From the IMG/VR virus record IMGVR_UViG_3300008012_000103, positions 1-30,507 of that record: a DNA stretch of 30,507 nt; one strand, given 5' to 3'. A model generated the notes under the pieces. The model saw nothing but the letters and a program-made list of their open reading frames with translations. It had not been told where the DNA came from and did no database searches. The stretch comes from a virus. Every line of letters begins with the position of its first letter. Position 1 is the stretch's first letter. Shown piece by piece: positions 22,398 through 28,096 of this stretch. The position numbers and the translations under genes are program-made.

Positions 22398-22917
22398 TTC
22401 TCTTGCCATTCTTTTTAATGCCAAGTAGCCTTTGTACTTCCTTAACATCTTTAAAGGTAGTATTTCTTTTAGCACCACGATCCCATGACTGAGAAAGTTC
22501 TGTGTGCATACCGTCTGGCTTTCTCCACCATTCACCATTTGCAAAAATTCTGTGACCATCCTTTGTCTTGTAACGATCAAGAATGCGGTTGAGGATCTTC
22601 ATTTCTGATTGATTCATGTGTGGCTTACCGTCTGGCTTAAGAACATCGTATCTAAGGTCTACGGCTGTTCCAGATGCGTGGTTTGAATAGTTTTTGGTAT
22701 ATCTAGAGTATCTGTAATTCCACCCGTCTACTGGACCTTTGTTTAGATTGAGTCTTTCTGGCATTTCAGCGTGCCAGTCTGCAAGAAATGCAGCAAAAAC
22801 TGGAGCGATGCCACGACGAACACGAACGGTTCGATTAGTTCCTGGAATTTTAACAGCCTTAAGTCTTGGATCTGCCCATTTTGTAATTACGGGCCAGTTG
22901 TTTAATGATTTAGCCAT
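22390..22917 (-). CDS. Endolysin: M15-family zinc peptidase (VanY/L-Ala-D-Glu type)
   Basis: The start at 22917 is chosen because a TATAAT box stands 6 nt upstream; an ATG at 22932 would add five residues. The 175-aa protein has the zinc ligands H80 and D87 (NHASGTAVDLRYD) and H138 (GMHTEL), as in M15 carboxypeptidase/endopeptidase lysins. It cuts the peptide part of peptidoglycan. There is no signal peptide, so a holin would be needed. The C-terminal DVKEVQRLLGI looks like the first helix of a PG_binding_1 repeat, but it is cut short before the repeat ends. The gene shares its promoter region with the kinase-P450 operon. Confidence 0.85.
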   Translation of the reverse strand: MAKSLNNWPVITKWADPRLKAVKIPGTNRTVRVRRGIAPVFAAFLADWHAEMPERLNLNKGPVDGWNYRYSRYTKNYSNHASGTAVDLRYDVLKPDGKPHMNQSEMKILNRILDRYKTKDGHRIFANGEWWRKPDGMHTELSQSWDRGAKRNTTFKDVKEVQRLLGIKKNGKRTK

Positions 22918-22923
22918 ACAAAT

Positions 22924-22929
22924 ATTATA
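22924..22929 (-). promoter_or_regulatory. Leaderless promoter for the endolysin (TATAAT, 6 nt before the ATG)
   Basis: On the minus strand TATAAT (22929-22924) is followed by ATTTGT and ATG 22917. The -10 overlaps by 2 bp the -10 of the rightward promoter. Confidence 0.65.
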
Positions 22930-22933
22930 CACT
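22928..22933 (+). promoter_or_regulatory. Leaderless promoter for the kinase-methyltransferase-P450 operon (TACACT, 6 nt before the ATG)
   Basis: TACACT at 22928-22933, then ATACCT and ATG 22940. The box fits the TANNNT form with the 6-nt gap seen elsewhere in this window, but is weaker than TATAAT. A second reading is TATACA (22926-22931), 8 nt before the ATG. Confidence 0.5.
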
Positions 22934-22939
22934 ATACCT

Positions 22940-23818
22940 ATGAATTACGAAGAATTCTTAAAGTTCTGGCTAGAAGAAAGCCAAGGGTTTAATAAATTTA
23001 CAGATATTCAGAGACTGTCTTCTGGAATATCATCTAATGTTTGTAGAATAGGTAATGCTAGTGGTGACACACTAATATTAAAATATGCTATATCAGATGA
23101 CTTTGTGACCAAAAAAAGAATATTCAATCAGTATCAAATACAAAAAACTCTTTATGGTAGCTTTCCTGTTGCCGAGCCTCTTTACTATAATATTTCTCCA
23201 TCAATTTTTGAATTTCCTTTTTACATAATGGAAGATATTGAAGGAAGGCCAAGTTACAATAGTGAATCAATAATTAATTCGTTTGATATGCTGCATAAGT
23301 TACACAGCATGGATCTTGATAAATTTTTAACATCGAAAACCAAGGGTAAAAATAACATAGGATATAATATACAAAAAATAAACAAACAATGTATTGATAG
23401 GTCAGAGTTAGTTCCCATAAATGTAGATCACATACATAAGTGGCTCATGAAAAATTATCCAGAAGAAAACAAAAATTCAATAGTTCATAATGATTGGAAA
23501 ATGGACAATATTTTATTTCATAATAATCAGATATCCGCAATACTAGATTGGGAGCTTTTTGATGTAGGAGATCCTAGAATGGATTTTGGCATAGCAATGT
23601 CTTACTGGTCGGATGAGTATTTATGTCCCAAGGAGAAGGTGCTTGATTTATTTATTGATAAGTATTTTGTAAGTGAAAAAGAGTGGAAATTCTTTGAGGT
23701 TTTAGGAATGTTTAGGCTAATTCCCATAGCACAATTAGCACAGATACGATATAATAATATGACTATCCAAGATAAAATAAATACGATAGTAGAAAGATGC
23801 GAAGGAGCAATAAGATAA
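22940..23818 (+). CDS. Aminoglycoside-phosphotransferase-fold (APH/choline kinase-like) enzyme
   Basis: The start at 22940 fits the leaderless promoter; an open frame from 22739 would run antisense over the endolysin. The 292-aa protein shows the kinase-like fold: glycine loop at about 28-33 (SSGISS), VHNDWKMDNILF (182-193) with catalytic D185 and N190, then the metal aspartate D203 in ILDWELFDVGDPRMDFG. This is the Brenner motif set of APH, choline and homoserine kinases. The substrate is probably a small hydroxyl compound. It opens a three-gene operon with a methyltransferase and a P450, which suggests work on one shared metabolite. Confidence 0.82.
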   Translation: MNYEEFLKFWLEESQGFNKFTDIQRLSSGISSNVCRIGNASGDTLILKYAISDDFVTKKRIFNQYQIQKTLYGSFPVAEPLYYNISPSIFEFPFYIMEDIEGRPSYNSESIINSFDMLHKLHSMDLDKFLTSKTKGKNNIGYNIQKINKQCIDRSELVPINVDHIHKWLMKNYPEENKNSIVHNDWKMDNILFHNNQISAILDWELFDVGDPRMDFGIAMSYWSDEYLCPKEKVLDLFIDKYFVSEKEWKFFEVLGMFRLIPIAQLAQIRYNNMTIQDKINTIVERCEGAIR

Positions 23819-24430
23819 ATGTCAAGGGTTTTATATCAGCCAGTATTAAATCAGGCCATTAATGATAACTCAGCAATACTTAGGGGCTGCCAAGATAGGC
23901 TAGATGCTATGGTTGCCTTTTGTGAAAACAAGTTTGGCTCCTCTCTTTCAGAAAAGTCATTTTTAGATATTGGATCTTGTTACGGATTTTTTGTAAATGC
24001 ATTTAATGGTTTATGCTCAATTGTTACTGGTATTGAGAATGGAAACAAAGAATTTAATATGACCAGAATATTTTATCCAGACATTTCTTCTCAAATAAAC
24101 AAAGAAGATTTTACAGAGACAATAGACGGCTACCAAAATTATGACATTGTTTCTCTTTTAAGCGTATTGCATAGCATAATAATTTCAGATGGTGCCGATC
24201 ATGCCGCAGAAATTCTAAGAAAAATTGATGCAAAAACAAATGATGTTTTATTTATTGATATGGGCCAAGAAAATGAATTAATTTATAACAGCAGTATGAG
24301 TGGATGGAATAAAGATTCTATTGCCCAATGGGTACTGAATGAGACAAGTTTTGATGTTTGTGAACCATTGATTGAAGACTCTGACCCAAGATTTGGAAGA
24401 ACCCTTTTTGCCTGTTATAGAAATAAGTAA
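23819..24430 (+). CDS. Class I SAM-dependent methyltransferase
   Basis: The ATG follows the previous TAA directly, with AAGGAG about 13 nt upstream. This 203-aa protein has motif I LDIGSCYGFF (49-58), the acidic end of strand 2 in VTGIENGN, and motif IV-like YDIVSLLSVLHSII (about 108-121), which together make up a Rossmann methyltransferase core. The N-terminus (RDxx-type basic helices) could form a substrate lid. The target atom cannot be read from sequence. Its stop overlaps the P450 start (TAATG), so the pair is coupled. Confidence 0.75.
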   Translation: MSRVLYQPVLNQAINDNSAILRGCQDRLDAMVAFCENKFGSSLSEKSFLDIGSCYGFFVNAFNGLCSIVTGIENGNKEFNMTRIFYPDISSQINKEDFTETIDGYQNYDIVSLLSVLHSIIISDGADHAAEILRKIDAKTNDVLFIDMGQENELIYNSSMSGWNKDSIAQWVLNETSFDVCEPLIEDSDPRFGRTLFACYRNK

Positions 24431-25602
24431 TGAAGCAAGTAATTGGCGGGGAAGACTTAATAAATAGTTTTATTTCTCTTAGAGACTCCTGTGATAATGG
24501 ATATTTTCATTATAGCTATGGCAAAAGAGATGCACTATTAATATTTTCTCCAGAAATTGTTAATGAGGTCTTAGTAAATAAACAAAACAGTTTTTCTAGA
24601 GGGATAGTTTTTCTTAAAATGAAAAACTTTTTTGGCAATGGCTTGATAGTATCAGAAGATCCAGAGCACATAACAAACAAAAGAATGCTGCAGGGTAGTT
24701 TTAGCAAAAAGATAGTTGATGATTATCAAACAATAATTAATAATGAATGCAATGCAAGCTTTGAAAACTTAGAAGAAAAAGGCTTCTCGTTGTCAAATTT
24801 AGCAGACAAGGTAGCATTTGATTGCGTTGCTAAATGTTTTATTGGAGAAGATGTTCCATCTGAATATATTTCTGCATACCATGATATATCTTATAAGATA
24901 TCTAACATTCCTAGACTTGTATTTTCTACTGAAGAAACAATTAATTTTTCGCCTGTTAGAAACTTTATAAAAGATATTATTTTACAGAGCAATGTACAAG
25001 ATAACTTACTTTGGTCAATGATTAATTCTGACATGAATACTGATCAAATAACTGATGAAATAATAACCATATTAGGTGCTGGATTTGAAACAACAAGTGC
25101 TTTGATATCTTGGACACTTATTAATTTGTATAACAATGATGACGTTCTACAAAAATGTAGAGAAGATGACTCAATGATAGATAAAGCTATTAAAGAAACA
25201 TTGAGAACAAATCCTCCTGCTTACTTTACAACTAGGACGGCATCAAATGATATAGATTTATCTGGCGTAACAATAAAGCAAGGAACAAATATTTTTATAT
25301 CGCAATATGTTACTCATAGGGATAAAAAATACTATTCAGATCCAGATAATTGGAACCCTGAAAGATGGAGTAAACAATTTGAAAAAAGCTTGCCCCGTGG
25401 AGCATACTTCCCTTTTGGAATGGGGTCTAAAAAATGTATTGGCGAATATTTTTCTATAATGGTTGCAAAAACCTTTATTTCATTATTCATTAATAGATAT
25501 CATTTTGAAATAATTGACAAAAATATTAAACCAAAGTACCTTGTTTCCATGATTCCAGATAGCCCTGTGACTACAATCACTAGTAGTTTGTTCGACAAAT
25601 AA
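24430..25602 (+). CDS. Cytochrome P450
   Basis: This 390-aa protein has all P450 hallmarks: the C-helix region with H80 and R85 (EHITNKRML), the I-helix oxygen site GAGFETTS (216-223), the ExxR pair E256/R259 (KETLR), the PERF-like NPERW (309-313), and the heme loop FGMGSKKCIG (329-338) with C336 as thiolate ligand. There is no membrane anchor, so it should be soluble and fed by a ferredoxin; no redox partner gene is visible, so host proteins are implied. It inserts oxygen into a small molecule. Arginine codons are nearly all AGA/AGG, unlike the CGT-using core genes. P450 genes are rare in phages. Confidence 0.93.
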   Translation: MKQVIGGEDLINSFISLRDSCDNGYFHYSYGKRDALLIFSPEIVNEVLVNKQNSFSRGIVFLKMKNFFGNGLIVSEDPEHITNKRMLQGSFSKKIVDDYQTIINNECNASFENLEEKGFSLSNLADKVAFDCVAKCFIGEDVPSEYISAYHDISYKISNIPRLVFSTEETINFSPVRNFIKDIILQSNVQDNLLWSMINSDMNTDQITDEIITILGAGFETTSALISWTLINLYNNDDVLQKCREDDSMIDKAIKETLRTNPPAYFTTRTASNDIDLSGVTIKQGTNIFISQYVTHRDKKYYSDPDNWNPERWSKQFEKSLPRGAYFPFGMGSKKCIGEYFSIMVAKTFISLFINRYHFEIIDKNIKPKYLVSMIPDSPVTTITSSLFDK

Positions 25603-25620
25603 ACAAAGTCTTGATATAAT
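25592..25620 (+). promoter_or_regulatory. Sigma70-type promoter (TCGACA-17-TATAAT with extended -10)
   Basis: TCGACA (25592-25597) differs by one base from the -35 consensus, followed after 17 bp by TATAAT (25615-25620), with TGa at 25612-25614. The start point is near 25627, leaving a leader of about 30 nt that carries AAAGGAGG before ATG 25657. This is one of the strongest promoter and ribosome-site pairs in the window. Confidence 0.75.
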
Positions 25621-25656
25621 TGAGATATCCCAACAATCCCAAAAGGAGGAATTTAC

Positions 25657-25830
25657 ATGAAAACACTCATGCGTAAAATTGAGAATCTTTTCACAAACGC
25701 CACAAGCGAAGAAGAAAAGTCTCGTCGTGCAATGCACCGTGCATGGATGGTCGAAAGAGAAAGGGCCGCTAGATATGGCCCCCATCATGTCCAAGAGATT
25801 GACGCAATCTTTACTCGCGCAGGACTCTAA
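25657..25830 (+). CDS. Small, highly expressed-looking charged protein (57 aa)
   Basis: It has AAAGGAGG about 7 nt upstream and a strong promoter of its own. The protein is helical and basic/acidic: MKTLMRKIENLFTNATSEEE, then KSRRAMHRAWMVERERAARYG and a HHVQEIDAIFTRAGL tail. No cysteine, no membrane segment and no known motif. Isolation between two promoters, with a short monocistronic unit, suggests early or high-level expression, as for host take-over peptides. Function is unknown. Confidence 0.65.
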   Translation: MKTLMRKIENLFTNATSEEEKSRRAMHRAWMVERERAARYGPHHVQEIDAIFTRAGL

Positions 25831-25833
25831 TTA

Positions 25834-25862
25834 TTGACATTTGTCCACACTTCCTGTAATAT
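25834..25862 (+). promoter_or_regulatory. Putative promoter (TTGACA-17-TAATAT)
   Basis: A perfect TTGACA (25834-25839) stands 17 bp before TAATAT (25857-25862), which matches the -10 at four of six bases. Transcription would begin near 25869 and the first gene starts at 25898, with AGGGAG before the ATG. The -10 lies in the loop of an inverted repeat. Confidence 0.55.
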
Positions 25863-25877
25863 TGGAGGTGTGGATAA
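25841..25877 (+). repeat. 14-bp imperfect inverted repeat around the -10 box
   Basis: Arms 25841-25854 and 25864-25877 pair over 14 bp, with two G-T wobbles and a 9-nt loop; the core is CCACACTTCC against GGAGGTGTGG. As DNA it is a possible operator across the -10 region; in a read-through transcript it would fold into a strong hairpin. It is not followed by a T-run, so an intrinsic terminator is less likely. Confidence 0.65.
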
Positions 25878-25897
25878 GTCATATTTAGGGAGATTAT

Positions 25898-26080
25898 ATG
25901 CTTGACTGCAGAGGCATTCCTACGAGGGAATGCATAAATTGTGGATCAAATCTTTTTACTGTACAAGTACAGTTTGATGAAGCATATGAAATAACCTCTT
26001 ATCTACTTGACTGTGAGTGTGCTTACTGTCATACTAAGCTAACTGCTCCAACACCGTTGGACCTTATAGAAATGGATTAA
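25898..26080 (+). CDS. Small zinc-ribbon protein (60 aa)
   Basis: AGGGAG lies 7 nt before the ATG. Cysteine pairs CINC (12-17 region) and CECAYC (about 39-44) mark a zinc ribbon, with beta-strands LFTVQVQF and ITSYLLDC between. It overlaps nothing and is followed after 1 nt by the DNA glycosylase-like gene. Such small ribbons often bind RNA polymerase or nucleic acid in phages, but the role here is unknown. Confidence 0.55.
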   Translation: MLDCRGIPTRECINCGSNLFTVQVQFDEAYEITSYLLDCECAYCHTKLTAPTPLDLIEMD

Positions 26081-26081
26081 T

Positions 26082-26573
26082 ATGCAAACCTTTGTTCCGT
26101 ATGTAGACATGTATGAGTCTGCTTCTGTATTGGATAACAAGCGACTTAATAAACAACTGCTAGAAGGTCGTCAAATTTATAGCATCCTATCCTCTGGACG
26201 TACTAGGGGTGGGTGGGTACGGCATCCAGCGGTACTTATGTGGAAAGGTTATGACAACGCACTCTTTGAATATCTCATTGCTATTAAGTATGAATGTGAT
26301 GAACGCGGCATTAGTACAGAAAAGAATTGGGATGCTATTCAAGAAATGTATGACTGGAATTGGGATCGTGGCGACAATATCGTAATGCCTCCGTGGTGGG
26401 GAGATGAAAGGATACACGAATCTCATCGCAATAACCTATACATAAAAGACCCAGAATATTATGCAGAGTTTCGTAATGCTAATCGTGTAGCATGTTGTGA
26501 CAAGTGCAATTACTTCTGGCCCACACATACGCTATACTACAATCTAGAAATGGAGCAATTAATTGAAGCCTAA
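26082..26573 (+). CDS. MSMEG_6728-type / pyrimidine-dimer DNA glycosylase-like protein
   Basis: In this 163-aa protein MQTFVPYVDMYESASVLDNKRLNKQLLEGRQI resembles the start of MSMEG_6728-family proteins, as do GGWVRHPAVLMWKGYDNALFEYL and the block HESHRNNLYIKDPEYY. Homologues are annotated as pyrimidine dimer DNA glycosylases because of remote similarity to T4 endonuclease V. The basic N-terminal segment would contact DNA, and the conserved His/Arg region would lie in the active site. A C-terminal CCDKCNYF pair is an addition and could bind zinc. The role is probably UV-damage repair, valuable for a phage in sunlit water. Confidence 0.7.
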   Translation: MQTFVPYVDMYESASVLDNKRLNKQLLEGRQIYSILSSGRTRGGWVRHPAVLMWKGYDNALFEYLIAIKYECDERGISTEKNWDAIQEMYDWNWDRGDNIVMPPWWGDERIHESHRNNLYIKDPEYYAEFRNANRVACCDKCNYFWPTHTLYYNLEMEQLIEA

Positions 26574-26760
26574 GAGTGAATACACAGACGAAGACGAGCG
26601 TGCCCTGCGTGACCTAGAGAAGGCAATGGATGCCATTCGTAAAGGTGCTGGTGGAAAGGCTGGAGAGTCTTTAGAGTCAAAGTATGCAGAAGCATACAAT
26701 AAATGCTATCGAATGGGATTAAAGCAATACAAGCTTGAATGGTGTAAAACCACAAGGTAG
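26563..26760 (+). CDS. Small charged helical protein (65 aa), TTG start
   Basis: It begins at TTG 26563, overlapping the preceding gene by 11 nt, with GGAG about 8 nt upstream. The sequence is a pair of charged helices: DEDERALRDLEKAMDAIRKG and SLESKYAEAYNKCYRMGLKQY, joined by a Gly-rich turn (GAGGKAGE). No motif is recognised. The next gene begins 2 nt after its stop. Confidence 0.5.
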   Translation: MKPKSEYTDEDERALRDLEKAMDAIRKGAGGKAGESLESKYAEAYNKCYRMGLKQYKLEWCKTTR

Positions 26761-26762
26761 TT

Positions 26763-27221
26763 ATGGATATCTATCAGGAAGTTCTATTCCCTGCGCCAAC
26801 AGAAAGATACTGTTATGTGTGCAAAAGAATTCTCCCTGAAGAAAACTTTGCTAAAAATGTTACTAAAACAGACGAGGTAAGGCCTGAATGCCGCGAGTGT
26901 GATAATAAACAAAGACGGGAAAGAAAGCAAAGAGAAAAAGAAAGAGATCCAGATGCCTGGAGAGATAAATACTTGAAGAAAAAGTATGGAATATCTCTTG
27001 AAGATTATAACAAAATGGTAACGGAACAAGACGGTCTTTGCTGGATATGTGAGAAAGAATCTGATTTGGTTGTAGATCACGATCACGATACAGGAAAAGT
27101 CAGGGGACTTTTATGTAGCCTTTGCAATACTTCTCTTGGCGGATTTAAAGACAGTACAGATTCATTGTATAAAGCCATTGACTATCTTATTACTCATAAT
27201 AAAGGCATACAATATTATTAG
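26763..27221 (+). CDS. Recombination endonuclease VII (T4 gp49-like), with an extra N-terminal zinc module
   Basis: In this 152-aa protein YGISLEDYNKMVTEQDGLCW (75-94) is the endonuclease VII lead-in. C93/C96 and C118/C121 bind zinc, and VVDHDHDTGKVRG (103-115) is the His-Me finger catalytic loop, with N122 (CNTSLGG) completing the active site. T4 endonuclease VII trims branched DNA and heteroduplex loops before packaging. The first 50 residues add a further CxxC pair (C17/C20, C43/C46). It is the third candidate junction-cutting enzyme of the window. No intron is seen nearby. Confidence 0.88.
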   Translation: MDIYQEVLFPAPTERYCYVCKRILPEENFAKNVTKTDEVRPECRECDNKQRRERKQREKERDPDAWRDKYLKKKYGISLEDYNKMVTEQDGLCWICEKESDLVVDHDHDTGKVRGLLCSLCNTSLGGFKDSTDSLYKAIDYLITHNKGIQYY

Positions 27222-27222
27222 A

Positions 27223-27438
27223 ATGTTAAAGCCCTGTACAGTATGTGACAAATATATTGCAATGGCCCCAGAAGAGGACTATGATCTGTGTAGAGAATGC
27301 CGTATAAACGAATATAAATGGCGACACAAAATAGCAAAAGAATTGGAAAAAGCTCTTGACTCATCGACGCTTTTCGATTATACTTTTACTCGTAAGCAAA
27401 CAATACTAGACATTGTTAGGAGATACAATGGAATTTGA
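27223..27438 (+). CDS. Small zinc protein with helical tail (71 aa)
   Basis: The start at 27223 begins 1 nt after the preceding stop; a longer frame from 27136 overlaps endonuclease VII. CTVC (5-8) and CREC (about 23-26) are a zinc knuckle or ribbon; the rest is a basic helical region (YKWRHKIAKELEKALD) ending in TRKQTILDIVRRYNGI. The order finger-then-helix resembles a DNA-binding or protein-binding adaptor. Function is unknown. Its stop overlaps a 24-codon gene. Confidence 0.55.
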   Translation: MLKPCTVCDKYIAMAPEEDYDLCRECRINEYKWRHKIAKELEKALDSSTLFDYTFTRKQTILDIVRRYNGI

Positions 27439-27502
27439 TGTGAAGGACTACACCGACAGTATTGACGATTACTTTGAGCAAAAGTTTCAGGACTTGAAGT
27501 GA
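27428..27502 (+). CDS. Microprotein (24 aa), acidic
   Basis: TAGGAGATACAATG gives a very good ribosome site for this 25-codon frame (ATG 27428 to TGA 27502), which overlaps the upstream gene by 11 nt. The product is acidic with aromatic residues (MEFDVKDYTDSIDDYFEQ). It is short enough to be doubtful, but its spacing to the ribosome site and fit in the gene chain favour translation. Confidence 0.45.
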   Translation: MEFDVKDYTDSIDDYFEQKFQDLK

Positions 27503-27509
27503 CTTTGGC

Positions 27510-27647
27510 ATGAGCGTAATAGTACAAAATAATGAAGAAAAGGCTGCACACTTTGCTTCCATAGGATTTATGGACCATGCAAATTATTATGCTACCATGG
27601 TACTGATCGAAGAGATCAAAAATCTTAGAAAATCCTTGGAGAAATAA
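27510..27647 (+). CDS. Microprotein (45 aa), helical
   Basis: Read from ATG 27510 to TAA 27647, overlapping the next ATG (TAATG). The protein is helical (EEKAAHFASIGFMDHANYYA, then VLIEEIKNLRKSLEK). The ribosome site is weak (GAAGTGACTTTGGC). The phase with its neighbours supports a real gene rather than chance. Confidence 0.45.
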   Translation: MSVIVQNNEEKAAHFASIGFMDHANYYATMVLIEEIKNLRKSLEK

Positions 27648-27694
27648 TGTATTGTGGTGCATGTCGGGTCTATCATATGGGTATGTGTCGATGA
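27647..27694 (+). CDS. 15-residue Cys/His peptide (possible zinc knuckle)
   Basis: GGAG stands 7 nt before ATG 27647. The product MYCGACRVYHMGMCR has C3, C6, H10 and C14, a CxxC-x3-H-x3-C set like the CCHC ligands of a minimal zinc knuckle. The ATG overlaps the preceding TAA and the stop overlaps the next ATG (ATGA), so it fits the gene chain. Whether it is made or only used to couple translation cannot be decided from the sequence. Confidence 0.35.
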   Translation: MYCGACRVYHMGMCR

Positions 27695-27780
27695 GCGAAT
27701 GTAAGCATGAGTACGCTATCTGGCGTGGTCGTTATATTTGTGCTGAGTGTGGACAAGAAAAGAATTATGGTGTAGAATAG
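27691..27780 (+). CDS. 29-residue zinc-ribbon microprotein
   Basis: Read from ATG 27691, which overlaps the preceding TGA, to TAG 27780. The product has CKHEY at 4-8 and CAECG at 18-22, so Cys, His, Cys, Cys can form a zinc site. Similar half-ribbons (C-x-H ... C-x-x-C) occur in the small proteins next to it. The fit to the chain is good, but the size makes the call moderate. Confidence 0.45.
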   Translation: MSECKHEYAIWRGRYICAECGQEKNYGVE

Positions 27781-27814
27781 CGCATACGGAAACTGGCGCA
27801 AGGAGATACGGGAA

Positions 27815-28096
27815 ATGGCATATTGTAGATTTATAGACGCTGATGCCTATATATATGACGATATTTATTATGGCATTATTTGTTGTGCCTGCTCTATGGG
27901 AGTAGATGGCAATTTTATTGCAGGCTATGACTACGATCTAATGCTGGCTCACATACAAGAGCATAGGGAACAAAAAGATTTTATTCCTTTAGATGTAGAT
28001 GAAAGACTCAAACTTGAAAGAGACTGTACACATGAAAGTGAAGAAACGAAATATGGACAAGTATGTAAGAAATGTTGGAGGTCTTTAGATGTATGA
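27815..28096 (+). CDS. Conserved small phage protein with Cys-rich ends (93 aa)
   Basis: AAGGAG precedes the ATG by about 9 nt. The N-terminus MAYCRFIDADAYIYDDIYYG and the pair CCACS (about 23-27) with HIQEHREQKDFIP are familiar from small proteins of cyanophages and actinophages. The C-terminus has a second cysteine group (CTHESEE, CKKCW). It probably has a zinc-binding core with an acidic aromatic strand. Function is unknown. The last codons overlap the next gene by 8 nt. Confidence 0.6.
   Translation: MAYCRFIDADAYIYDDIYYGIICCACSMGVDGNFIAGYDYDLMLAHIQEHREQKDFIPLDVDERLKLERDCTHESEETKYGQVCKKCWRSLDV

Noticed and set aside
22739-22939. Upstream extension of the kinase frame to an ATG at 22739
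   Set aside because: It would run antisense through the endolysin's well-supported coding sequence, and a leaderless -10 box fits the start at 22940. The extra residues are arginine-rich and show no kinase character.
25841-25877. Intrinsic terminator at the inverted repeat
   Set aside because: The stem is long, but no T-run follows and the loop contains a -10 box, so an operator or RNA-hairpin role is preferred.
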